Made by a program: the position numbers and the translations under genes. This document shows positions 18,355-26,562 of a stretch of 64,000 bases of DNA, one piece after another (positions within the stretch are counted from its first letter, which is position 1; each line of letters begins with the position of its first letter). Below the pieces are notes generated by a model. That model made no database searches and was not told where the DNA came from. It was given only the letters and a program-made list of their open reading frames with translations. The stretch comes from Ensifer adhaerens (GTDB taxonomy: Bacteria > Pseudomonadota > Alphaproteobacteria > Rhizobiales > Rhizobiaceae): NCBI RefSeq assembly GCF_000697965.2, contig NZ_CP015881.1, positions 310,001 to 374,000 on the forward strand. The letters are read 5' to 3'.

Positions 18355-19398
18355 TCAACGGAACGGCGGCGAATAGAGCAGGCCGCCGGCCGTCCAGGGC
18401 TGGTTGTAGCCGCGCTCGAAGTTGAGCGGCGTGCCCTTGCCGACGTTGCGCTCGAAGATCTCGCCGTAGTTGCCGACGGTCTTGACGATGTTGTAGGCGA
18501 ATTTCGGATCAAGGCCGATCGCTTCGCCGAGCGAAGGATCGACGCCGAGGAAGCGCTTGATCGCCGGATCCTCGCTCGCAAGGAACGTGTCGACGTTCTC
18601 CTTGGTGATGCCGAACTCTTCGGCCTGGATCGTCGCGTAGACCGTCCAGTTGACGATTTCGAGCCACTGGTCGTCACCGGCGCGGATCGCCGGCGCCAAG
18701 GGCTCCTTCGACAGGCGCTCGGGCAGAAGCACGTAATCGTCGGGCTTGGAAAGCTGGGTGCGCTTGGCCGCAAGGTCGGTCGCGTCCTGGGTCAGGGCGT
18801 CGACGCGGCCCGAGTCGAGCGCCTTCAGGAACTCGCCGGTTTCCTCGATCGTGACCGGCGTGAAGGCCTTGCCGGTCTTGCGGAAGAAGTCGGCGATGTT
18901 GAGTTCGCCGGTCGTGCCGCTCTGGACACCGATCGTCGCGCCGTCGAGTTCCTCGCCCTTGGCTACGCCAAGGTCCTTGCGCACCAGCAGTCCCTGGCCG
19001 TCGTAGAAGACGACGGGGCCGAAGTGGAAGCCAAGCTTGAAGGCGCGGCTCACCGTCTGGGTCACGCCGGACAGCAGGATGTCGAACTCGCCGGACTGCA
19101 GCGCCGGCAAGCGCTGCTGCGGCGACGAGTTGGTGAACTCGACCTTTTCGGCATCGTTGAAGACGGTGATGGCGATGGCGCGGCCGAAATCGACGAAGAA
19201 GCCCTGCCAGCGGCCGTTGCTGTCGGGTGAGAAGAAGCCCGGCGTGGTGCCGACGCCGACCTTGATGACGCCGCGCGCCTTGATCTTGTCAAGCGTTTCG
19301 CCGGCAAGCGCCGAGGTGGCGATGAGGCCCGCCGCCAGCGCTGCCGTCGCGGCAAAGGCTTTTGTGAAAAGTTTTCGGTGAGTGGAAGTTCGCTGCAT
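18355..19398 (-). CDS. Amino-acid ABC transporter binding protein (AapJ-like, divergent)
   Basis: The 347-residue protein starts at ATG 19398. It has a signal peptide ending near ALAGE, then a type II amino-acid binding fold with GFFVDFGRAIA, ALQSGEFDIL, YDGQGLLVRK, GVQSGTTGELN and VGNYGEIFERN. These match AapJ, the general L-amino-acid binding protein, throughout. It lacks the paired cysteines I recall in AapJ (CGVN, DFCKAV) and keeps the RAGDDQW motif. It is first in the operon with the two permeases. I read it as a paralogue of the main Aap system, perhaps with shifted specificity. Confidence 0.88.
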   Translation of the reverse strand: MQRTSTHRKLFTKAFAATAALAAGLIATSALAGETLDKIKARGVIKVGVGTTPGFFSPDSNGRWQGFFVDFGRAIAITVFNDAEKVEFTNSSPQQRLPALQSGEFDILLSGVTQTVSRAFKLGFHFGPVVFYDGQGLLVRKDLGVAKGEELDGATIGVQSGTTGELNIADFFRKTGKAFTPVTIEETGEFLKALDSGRVDALTQDATDLAAKRTQLSKPDDYVLLPERLSKEPLAPAIRAGDDQWLEIVNWTVYATIQAEEFGITKENVDTFLASEDPAIKRFLGVDPSLGEAIGLDPKFAYNIVKTVGNYGEIFERNVGKGTPLNFERGYNQPWTAGGLLYSPPFR

Positions 19399-19739
19399 GA
19401 GGGTCCCCAAAGCCAAAAGAATGTCATTGCGCCACCGGGCGAAGCCGTTCGGGCGTGAGTAAAAATTAAATCTATAGAAATTATATAATAGGTATTTTTG
19501 TGCGAAATTGGCGCGTGGCCCGAAACAGATTTCGCCGCCTCGTTTTTGCCGGGAACGTTTTTGACAAGAAGCCAGCGATTGATGGCGGCGACCCCCGAAG
19601 GCGTCAATTTCATTCGCCCACGATCGATGGCCCGCAAGCTGCAGCGCGAACCTCCGGCTGCATATGCAGGCCTATGCCTCTTGTTGAGATCGGCGGAAGC
19701 TCCTAGGTTCCGCCCGTCGATTGGTTTATCTCCTTGGCG
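19399..19739. other. Divergent promoter region between aap-like and DUF930 genes
   Basis: There is no supportable gene in this 340-base gap. A distinctly AT-rich block at about 19457-19500 (with TATATAAT on the minus strand) lies 60-100 bases upstream of the binding-protein start and is the likely promoter zone. Confidence 0.5.
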
Positions 19740-20855
19740 ATGCAGCTTTTTGCGGGAAATTGGCGGGAACGGATGGGATGGGGCGCGCCGGTGTCGGTCG
19801 CCCTGCACCTCGTCGTAGCCCTTTTTCTTTTGTACGATCTGCCCTTCGAGCTGCCGACGCCGCCGAAGGAGCAGACCGTCAACGTCGAGCTCGTTCCGCC
19901 GCCAGCAGAGGCGAAGGAGCCGAAGAAGGCCGAGCAGAAACAGGCAGAGCAGAAGAAGGCGGGGCCGAAAAAGGGCGAAGAGAAGAAGGCTGAACAGCCA
20001 AAGCCGCAGCCCAAACCCAAGCCCCAGCCGAAGGCAGACCCGAAGCCGCAACCCAAGCCGGCGCAGCAACTGCCGCAATCCTTCGCCTCGGCCATGGCCA
20101 AGACCAAGCAGGACAACAAGGAGGCAGAGCTTCCGCCGGCTGCGCGCGAGACGGAGAAAAAGACGGAGGCGTCCGAGCCGGCAAAGGCGGTGGATGACAA
20201 GGCAAAGCCGGCGGATAAGCCGGCAACCGTGTCCTCGACCGAGAAAAAAGAACCGGTCAAGGAACCGAAACCCCCGTCAACGCTTGCCGTGCCTGCGAGA
20301 TCCACTGACAGCGCCACACAGAAGGCGGATGAAAAGGCAGCGGCGACGGTAGCCGAAGCCAAGCCTGAAGCAAAAGAAACGCCTGACGCCAAGCCGCAGA
20401 CGGTCAAATCGGAAGACGGGACGGCAAAGGCAAAGCCGGCCGATGCTGCGGCAAAGGTCGAACTCAAGCCCGTTCCAAGCAAATTGACGAAAGCAAAAGA
20501 ACTTTATTCTGCAAAATCGATTGCCGATCCGCGGGTGAAACAGGCCCTGATCAACCTGCCGGTCAAGAGGCGGATCCTGCAACTGTGCAATCTCGAGGCG
20601 CTGGAACAGATCCGCAGCCAGCGGCCGGATACCCCGCCCGAAGGACTGGTGCCCTTCGGGCCGAGGGGTGGCTTCATCGCCAAAAACCGTATGGACGCCA
20701 GCGGTGGGGCCTACCAGAACAAATCGAACTGGTACGACGTCGACTTCAATTGCGTCGTCAATGAAGATGCGACCGAAGTGACCTCCTTCAGCATTGCCAT
20801 CGGTGGCGAAGTGCCGAAAGCTGCCTGGAAGGAGCGGCGGCTTCCGGGGAATTGA
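19740..20855 (+). CDS. DUF930 protein with TonB-like N-terminal half
   Basis: The protein of about 371 residues has three parts. A short cytoplasmic N-terminus with one membrane helix (SVALHLVVALFLLYDL) is followed by VNVELVPPP, as in TonB/TolA family N-termini. A spacer of about 220 residues is very rich in Lys, Pro, Ala and Glu (KPQPKPKPQPK repeats). A C-terminal globular domain of about 120 residues (DPRVKQALINLPVKRRILQLC to WYDVDFNC) matches DUF930, with two Cys. This suggests an inner-membrane anchored, periplasm-spanning protein. DUF930 has no established function that I know. ATG 19740 is likely; TTG 19734 is in frame. Confidence 0.85.
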   Translation: MQLFAGNWRERMGWGAPVSVALHLVVALFLLYDLPFELPTPPKEQTVNVELVPPPAEAKEPKKAEQKQAEQKKAGPKKGEEKKAEQPKPQPKPKPQPKADPKPQPKPAQQLPQSFASAMAKTKQDNKEAELPPAARETEKKTEASEPAKAVDDKAKPADKPATVSSTEKKEPVKEPKPPSTLAVPARSTDSATQKADEKAAATVAEAKPEAKETPDAKPQTVKSEDGTAKAKPADAAAKVELKPVPSKLTKAKELYSAKSIADPRVKQALINLPVKRRILQLCNLEALEQIRSQRPDTPPEGLVPFGPRGGFIAKNRMDASGGAYQNKSNWYDVDFNCVVNEDATEVTSFSIAIGGEVPKAAWKERRLPGN

Positions 20856-20980
20856 TCCTTCCGACACGGATGGGGGCATGTCGTTGTCCTGACCAAACCC
20901 CCTTCCGCAACAGCGCCCCACTGCGTGCAGCGCCTGTTGCCAGACGTCACGGATCGCCGCGCTGCACCTAGAACATTCTT

Positions 20981-21010
20981 GCCTGCCGGACTCTTCCGAG
21001 CCCGGCAGGC
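20981..21010. repeat. Hairpin between convergent DUF930 and MFS genes
   Basis: GCCTGCCGG pairs with CCGGCAGGC around a 12-base loop. No T run follows on either strand. It may be a weak bidirectional termination or mRNA-stabilising structure. Confidence 0.45.
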
Positions 21011-21055
21011 GCGAGTGCGAGTTGCCACTCTCGCACCAAGCTGGCGCGGATGTTG

Positions 21056-22258
21056 TTACTCCGCCGGTTGAAGAGCCCGCTCGCGATAGACCGAAACCAG
21101 TGAGGTGCCGAGCATCGCGGCAACCGCCGCAAAGAGGAAGACGCCGGCCGGGCCCTGCAGTTCGACAAGGAGGCCGCCGAGGATCGCCCCGGTGGAAATG
21201 GCGATCTGGAAGGTGGTGAGCGTCGCCGCTCCAGCACCTTCGGCCTCATCACCGGCCGCACGGCTCAGGAACGACTGGACGCTGACCGGCAGGGCGCCGA
21301 AGGCGAAGCCCCAGGCCGCCGTGGCGACGATGGCGACGGCCGGCAGCGCGCCCGCCAGGGCCAGGACCAGCGTGGTGGCAGCGACGCCGGCGGCCGCCGA
21401 CATCATCGAGAGCCGCGTGCTGCGCTCGGCGAGGAAGCCGCCGGCAATGTTGCCGAAGAAGCCGCCGATGCCGAAGGCGAGCAGGATCGCGGTTATCGCC
21501 TCGACGCCGAACTGCGGCACCTGTTCAAGGAACGGGCGGACATAGGTGAAGCCGGCAAAGTGGCCGGTGACGACCAAGAGGATGGTCGCAAGGCCGAGCC
21601 GGATCGCCGGGCGCTTCAGGACGTTGAGGATCGTGTCGAGGCCGGTTGTGCCGATGGGAGGCAGGCGCGGAACCGTTAGCGCCTGGACGATGAAGGTGAC
21701 GATCCCGACGGCGGCGGCAAGCAGGAAGGCGTAGCGCCAGCCGAGCGTCGCGCCGATCCAGGCGCCGACCGGGGCCGCGCAGACGGTTGCGATTGAAACG
21801 CCGGACATCACGATCGCCATCGCCCGCGGCATCAGCCGGCCGGGAACGAGCCGCATGGCGAGCGCCAAAGACAGCGCCCAGAAACCGCCAAGGCCGATGC
21901 CGAGGAGGAAACGGGCGACGAGCAGCATCGAAAGGCTGGACGCGAAACCGGCGATCAGGCTGGAAACGATGAGCAGCGCGGTTAGGGACAAGAGCACGTT
22001 GCGGCGGTCGAAACGTCCGGTATAGACGACGATCGCTGGGCCGGCGATGGCCGCGACCACGGCCGTCGTGGTGACCGACTGGCCGGCGGCGCCGACGGTC
22101 ACGCCGAGATCCGCCGACATCGGCGTCAGCAGACTTGCCGGCAGAAACTCTGCCGTGACCAGGCCGAAGACCCCGAGCGACAGGGAAACGACAGCCGCCC
22201 ACAAGGGCTTGTCCCGTTCATCCGCCTGTCCCGTGGGCTTGGCGACAATACCATCCAT
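21056..22258 (-). CDS. MFS transporter, DHA1 family (AraJ/YdhP-like)
   Basis: This 12-helix major facilitator of about 400 residues has FGLVTAEFLPASLLTPMSADLGV in helix 1, GRFDRRN in the loop between helices 2 and 3, and LLVARFLLGIGLGGFWAL in helix 4. These are typical of the DHA1 drug/sugar efflux branch. Start ATG 22258 (MDGIVAKP) has GGAG nine bases upstream and is preferred over 22273. It is divergent from the AraC-type gene at 22367, which probably regulates it. The substrate is unknown. Confidence 0.9.
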   Translation of the reverse strand: MDGIVAKPTGQADERDKPLWAAVVSLSLGVFGLVTAEFLPASLLTPMSADLGVTVGAAGQSVTTTAVVAAIAGPAIVVYTGRFDRRNVLLSLTALLIVSSLIAGFASSLSMLLVARFLLGIGLGGFWALSLALAMRLVPGRLMPRAMAIVMSGVSIATVCAAPVGAWIGATLGWRYAFLLAAAVGIVTFIVQALTVPRLPPIGTTGLDTILNVLKRPAIRLGLATILLVVTGHFAGFTYVRPFLEQVPQFGVEAITAILLAFGIGGFFGNIAGGFLAERSTRLSMMSAAAGVAATTLVLALAGALPAVAIVATAAWGFAFGALPVSVQSFLSRAAGDEAEGAGAATLTTFQIAISTGAILGGLLVELQGPAGVFLFAAVAAMLGTSLVSVYRERALQPAE

Positions 22259-22366
22259 GACTTTCATCTCCATTGCATGTGATGATGAAAATATGCATGG
22301 CTCTCTGGAGTTTCTATGCTAGAAAATCCAAAACACTGTGCTGTTTGTCCAAAGGTGAGATGTAGT

Positions 22367-23305
22367 ATGAGCGATGCGCTGACGGAGATCCTGCGCGGCC
22401 TCAGGCTCGACGGTGTCGAATATGGGCGCTGCCAGCCCTGCGCGCCATGGGCGACCTCCTATCCCGAACAGGAACCGGCACGATTTCATTTTCTTGCCTC
22501 CGGTTCCGCCCATCTGCAATCGCCAGATGGTTCGTGGATGGAGTTGACGCCCGGGGATGCCGTGCTGTTGCCGCGGGGCGATGCGCATGTGCTCGCGAGC
22601 AAGCCCGGCCTGCCGACGATATCGATCCGCGACCTGCCGAAACGGCAGCTTTGCGACGGCATCGTCGATGTGCAGTGCCCCAACTCGGACAGCCAGAACC
22701 TGCTGTTCTTCGCAGTGATGCAATTCAACGTCGACCGCCTGCATCCGCTTTTGCAGCTGATGCCGTCGGTCATGCGCACCAGCGATCTTGCCAAGAGCGA
22801 GCCGTCGATCCCGTCGCTTCTCGATACCATGACGCGGGAGGCCGCGATGCAGCGCGTCGGTGCGGGCGGTATCCTGGCGCGCCTTGCCGACGTGCTGACC
22901 GCCACGATCATCCGCGCCTGGGTGGAACACGGTTGCGGCACGTCAACCGGCTGGCTTGCCGCCGTGCGCCATCCGGAGGTGGGCCGGGTGCTCGCCGCCA
23001 TCCATCTCGACCCGACGAAGGACTGGACGGTGCCGGAACTGGCAAAGCTCATGGGGGCGTCGCGCTCCGGTTTTGCCCAGCGCTTCGCCGATACGGTCGG
23101 TGAGACACCGGCCCGCTACGTGGCACGCATGCGCATGCACCAAGCGCATCAGTGGCTGCGCGAAGGAAAACGGGTCGCCCATGTCGCCAACCGGCTCGGT
23201 TATGATTCCGAGGCGTCCTTCAGCCGCGCCTTCCGCAAGATCATGGGCGCGCCGCCGAGCCATTCACGAAACCTGATGCCCCCGTCCGAGCAGATCGCTT
23301 CGTGA
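22367..23305 (+). CDS. AraC-family regulator with N-terminal cupin
   Basis: The 312-residue protein has a cupin domain in its first half (FHFLASGSAHL, LTPGDAVLLPRGDAHVL). Two C-terminal helix-turn-helices follow, with WTVPELAKLMGASRSGFAQRF and VAHVANRLGYDSEASFSRAF. The layout is that of the cupin_6/AraC group, which often controls an adjacent efflux gene. ATG 22367 is chosen because AGGTGAG lies upstream; an in-frame start at 22316 is possible. The 108-base gap to the divergent MFS gene should hold the shared control site. Confidence 0.9.
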   Translation: MSDALTEILRGLRLDGVEYGRCQPCAPWATSYPEQEPARFHFLASGSAHLQSPDGSWMELTPGDAVLLPRGDAHVLASKPGLPTISIRDLPKRQLCDGIVDVQCPNSDSQNLLFFAVMQFNVDRLHPLLQLMPSVMRTSDLAKSEPSIPSLLDTMTREAAMQRVGAGGILARLADVLTATIIRAWVEHGCGTSTGWLAAVRHPEVGRVLAAIHLDPTKDWTVPELAKLMGASRSGFAQRFADTVGETPARYVARMRMHQAHQWLREGKRVAHVANRLGYDSEASFSRAFRKIMGAPPSHSRNLMPPSEQIAS

Positions 23306-23324
23306 ACGACGCGGCTGGAGGACA

Positions 23325-23432
23325 CTAAAGCGCGCCGCGATCTTTCAGATCCACTCCGTGCGCTTTAGGTGATTGATCTGTCGCATGTCGTAGTCGCAAA
23401 GCCGCTGCGCACTTTTGCGCGACATGCTCTAG
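23325..23432. repeat. Dispersed rhizobial intergenic repeat
   Basis: Read on the minus strand it begins AGAGCATGTCGCGCAAAAGT, continues with GCAGCGGCTTTGCG and ACGACATGC, and ends CCTAAAGCGC. I recognise this pattern from many intergenic sites in Rhizobium, Sinorhizobium and Agrobacterium. It lies between two convergent genes and supplies the TAG stop codon of the autotransporter. Confidence 0.65.
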
Positions 23433-26293
23433 AACCTGATGGCGAGATCGGCCCGGACGCCGTGATCGCGAGCCGTCGAGGCGATTTGCCCCTGATAGGC
23501 GATGCCAAGCGTTGCCGCCGGAGTGATGGCAAAATCGACGCCAGCCTCGATGAGGGCGCTGTCGCGCGCGATCGGTGCGCCGGCGACGGAAAAGGCGTCG
23601 CTGCCGGAAAACGCCTGAACGACGGCTGGTGTAACGTCGCCATAGGCGTGTCGCCAACCAATGAGGCCGCGGGCCGTCGCTTTTGCTGTTCCAAGATCGA
23701 AATCGGTGGCGAGCCGCAGGCCGAGCGTGGTGAAGGTCATGTCGTCGGAGTCGCCGCGCACAGACAGGGCCGCTGCGCCCCCCTTCTCCGTGAAGCCGTC
23801 CGTATGCACGTTGACATAGGCGAGATTGGCAAAGGGCTCGAAGGAAAGACTGCCCGCCTCCAGGCCATAGCCGACTTCGCCGAACACTTGGGTGGTGCCA
23901 GCGCGGTAATCGGCGGTCAGGCTGTCGACGAGCGCCGGCGACAACACATTGCGGCTACTGTCGATTTCGCTCCACGTATAGGCAAGGCCGGAGCGGAACG
24001 ACAGGGCGCCCCACTGCGTGCCGCCATAGACGCCGAGGTGATAGTTGTCGCTGGAGGCCGACGAACGGCGGTCGTCGACCTTGAAGCTCGACGAACTGTA
24101 GCCGGCGAGGAAACCGAGCCTCCAGTCATCGTAAACGAGGCCGTCCAGACCGGCGACGAGGCCGCCGGTGGAACGTGATAACTCGGCGGCGTTGCCGTCG
24201 CTATCCGTATGGCCCCAGGCGCCGAAGGCCGAGCCCCAGGCCCCCGACTGCCCCGTGGCCGCGATCGACCCGGTCGTGAGGTCATCGGTGGCCACGATCG
24301 GCCGCGCCTTCGCGCCGACCGTTTCGAAGGTTGAGCGTAGCCGGTCGTTCATCTGGTTGCCGATCATCTGGCTGTTCTCGATCAGGCCGGTCACGGTCGA
24401 GCCGTAGACTTCGCCGGGCAGCTGACCGAAAAGATCGGCGGCGGTGCCGGCATCAAGGGTCACCGCGAGATCATGCAGCGATCGGCCAAGGCCGAGGCGC
24501 TCGATCGCTCGAGCAGCGGCTGCCCCGTTGGGGGTTGCCGTAATATCCGCGAAGGCGACGCCGTTGCGGGCGACATCGAGATAGACGGTGGTCGGGTCGT
24601 AGGCGAGCGCGAGATCGAGGAACGCGTAACAGCCGCAATCGTCCTCGAAGCGGCCCGTCACGCCACCGGCTGCGGAGAGGATGGTGTGGCGGCCATCACC
24701 CTTGTAGTTTTCCGGGGGCACCTTGACGTCGACCACCCCGGCGACTGCCGCGGTACCGGTGACGTCCAGTCGGCTTGTGCCGTCAGGCGCATCGAGATGG
24801 ACGAGCAAGCCCGCTCCCGCTCTCTGGCGATAGTCACCTTCGACGGTGAGAGTCCCACCGTCCCGACCCCAGCCTGCTATCACGGCACCCGCATTGTCTA
24901 AGTTGCCGTGGATCACGCCATTGCCGGAGAGGGTGCCTTTTTCGCCGACGAAGCTGTCTGAGGCGACGCTACCGCTGATCGCCAGCACACCACCGTCTAC
25001 GCGCGTGTCGCCTTGATATGTATTGTACCCGTGCAGCATTAGCACGCCATCGCCTGATTTGATCAGGCCACCTTGGCCCGTGATGTCGTTCGACCAGCTG
25101 CTCTGGCCGTCGGGGACGCCCGCGTGAAAATCGCCCCAGTCGAACTTGCCCGGGCCACGCACCGCCCTGCCGGCGCTGACGAGGCCATAGCCGAAGATTG
25201 CGTCAACGCCCGGATCACCGGAATCGGTCGCCGTCCCCAGCAAGACCTGCCGCACCTGGTGCATCGTCATGTAAGGAAAAGCCTCTGCAACCAAGGCTGC
25301 CGTGCCCGCAACGAAAGGGGCCGCAAGCGACGTGCCGGTTTTCCTGGAGTAGCCGCCGCCGGGCGTTGCGACCATGATATTGCCCTCCGGGTTGGCCCAT
25401 ACCCATTCGCCTTTCTCTTCGTCCCATCGCTCGACATCGTCGCCCCCAGGTGCTGCGAGGCACCAATTCATGCTGAGACCGCATCGGTTTGACCAATTGG
25501 CTATGCGCGAGGGGCCGGTCGCAACGACGGCCAGAAAGCCTGGCTCCAGTTCCGGAAACAGGTATGGCGCGCCTGCCAACAACGAGGGCTCTGCTCCGCC
25601 CGCATTACCGCTTGCGAAGATCAGGAGCGCCCCCTGGGATGCCGCATAGCGATAGGCGGAGAGATTGCCCGGCATTTCTGCTTCAAACTGTTCGGCAGAC
25701 AATTCGCCTGCGAACCCACCGCCGTAGCTGTTGTTGATGATCCGCACGCCCTGATCTACCAGCGCCCGAATGCCATAATTGGTCGCATCGAAATCGACAT
25801 AGCCCGGCTTGTCCGACGCCCCCACGGCGACGATCGTTGCGCCGGGGGCGATACCATGCATGCCGACCCCGTCGCGATTGGCGGCAATGACAGAGGAAAC
25901 CATGGTGCCGTGGCCCTCGGCGACCGAATTCCACGGCTTGTCCGGGTTGAAGGTAATGCCTTCCGCATAGCGCCCGGCAAATTCCGGATGCGTGATGTCG
26001 AGGCCGCTGTCGACCACGCCGACCTTGATGCCGCTGCCGTCGTAACCCAGCATGTAGGCATACTCTGCATGGATCGCCGCCAGTCCCCATTGTGTATTGA
26101 ATTCCGGCGTGCGCCAGGTCACCGGATCGCGGGGGTCGCCACCTTCTGCGGCAGGCGCGGCAGATGACAAGGCGGTCGATAGCATCAGCGTGGTAAGGTG
26201 GATGGCGGTGCGGAAATTCTTGTTCAAAGCAGTCCCCAATGGCCGGCGACGTGGCGCGGGGCGCGCAAGACGTTGAAAGGACATGGAGTTCAC
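23429..26293 (-). CDS. Subtilisin-like serine protease autotransporter
   Basis: The 954-residue protein has a long basic signal peptide (about residues 1-49, ending APAAE). An S8 protease passenger has Asp95 (VGVVDSGLD), His128 (EGHGTMVSS), oxyanion Asn230 (ASGNAGG) and Ser322 (TGTSLAAPFVAG). A linker carries a passenger-associated repeat (GVLMLHGYNTYQGDTRV). A C-terminal barrel of about 280 residues ends ADLAIRF. All catalytic residues are present, so an active secreted protease is expected. The barrel closely matches that of the autotransporter at 1-2535. The stop codon lies in a dispersed repeat, and a perfect inverted repeat sits 34 bases upstream of the start. Confidence 0.93.
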   Translation of the reverse strand: MNSMSFQRLARPAPRRRPLGTALNKNFRTAIHLTTLMLSTALSSAAPAAEGGDPRDPVTWRTPEFNTQWGLAAIHAEYAYMLGYDGSGIKVGVVDSGLDITHPEFAGRYAEGITFNPDKPWNSVAEGHGTMVSSVIAANRDGVGMHGIAPGATIVAVGASDKPGYVDFDATNYGIRALVDQGVRIINNSYGGGFAGELSAEQFEAEMPGNLSAYRYAASQGALLIFASGNAGGAEPSLLAGAPYLFPELEPGFLAVVATGPSRIANWSNRCGLSMNWCLAAPGGDDVERWDEEKGEWVWANPEGNIMVATPGGGYSRKTGTSLAAPFVAGTAALVAEAFPYMTMHQVRQVLLGTATDSGDPGVDAIFGYGLVSAGRAVRGPGKFDWGDFHAGVPDGQSSWSNDITGQGGLIKSGDGVLMLHGYNTYQGDTRVDGGVLAISGSVASDSFVGEKGTLSGNGVIHGNLDNAGAVIAGWGRDGGTLTVEGDYRQRAGAGLLVHLDAPDGTSRLDVTGTAAVAGVVDVKVPPENYKGDGRHTILSAAGGVTGRFEDDCGCYAFLDLALAYDPTTVYLDVARNGVAFADITATPNGAAAARAIERLGLGRSLHDLAVTLDAGTAADLFGQLPGEVYGSTVTGLIENSQMIGNQMNDRLRSTFETVGAKARPIVATDDLTTGSIAATGQSGAWGSAFGAWGHTDSDGNAAELSRSTGGLVAGLDGLVYDDWRLGFLAGYSSSSFKVDDRRSSASSDNYHLGVYGGTQWGALSFRSGLAYTWSEIDSSRNVLSPALVDSLTADYRAGTTQVFGEVGYGLEAGSLSFEPFANLAYVNVHTDGFTEKGGAAALSVRGDSDDMTFTTLGLRLATDFDLGTAKATARGLIGWRHAYGDVTPAVVQAFSGSDAFSVAGAPIARDSALIEAGVDFAITPAATLGIAYQGQIASTARDHGVRADLAIRF

Positions 26294-26319
26294 GACGCGG
26301 GCCGCGCGAAACTATCCTT

Positions 26320-26364
26320 GGCAACCGTCCGACGAAATACGGCAGTTGCCGTATTTCGTCGGAC
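26320..26364. repeat. Perfect 18-bp inverted repeat upstream of the protease autotransporter
   Basis: GTCCGACGAAATACGGCA (26327-26344) and its exact complement (26347-26364) are separated by GT. A competing 6-bp pair (GGCAAC 26320-26325 with GTTGCC 26345-26350) overlaps it, so two exclusive folds are possible. There is no T run. It is a candidate operator or leader RNA switch. Confidence 0.7.
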
Positions 26365-26520
26365 TGCTGGTCGCATGGCGGGAGGTGTGGTTCGTCGCAC
26401 TTGCTGATCGTGACTGCATGCCGTGTCTGCGATCGAACGGCGTTCTGACGCGCGGCCCGTTGGCACATAAAGGCTATTTGCGTCACCGCGCTCAGTGATC
26501 CCACGAGATTGGTGGATAGT

Positions 26521-26550
26521 CAGAAAGGGCGGTGAATCCATCCACCGCCC
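26521..26550 (-). terminator. Terminator of the acid-resistance operon
   Basis: On the minus strand an 8-bp stem (GGGCGGTG with CACCGCCC) with an eight-base loop is followed by TTTCTG. It lies 12 bases after the adiC stop codon. Confidence 0.65.
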
Positions 26551-26562
26551 CTCCTCATTGTT

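Noticed and set aside
16074..18773. A single 899-codon minus-strand gene covering both amino-acid permeases
   Set aside because: Only the last 357 codons resemble a permease (from ATG 17147). The upstream part overlaps the AapQ-like gene in another frame.
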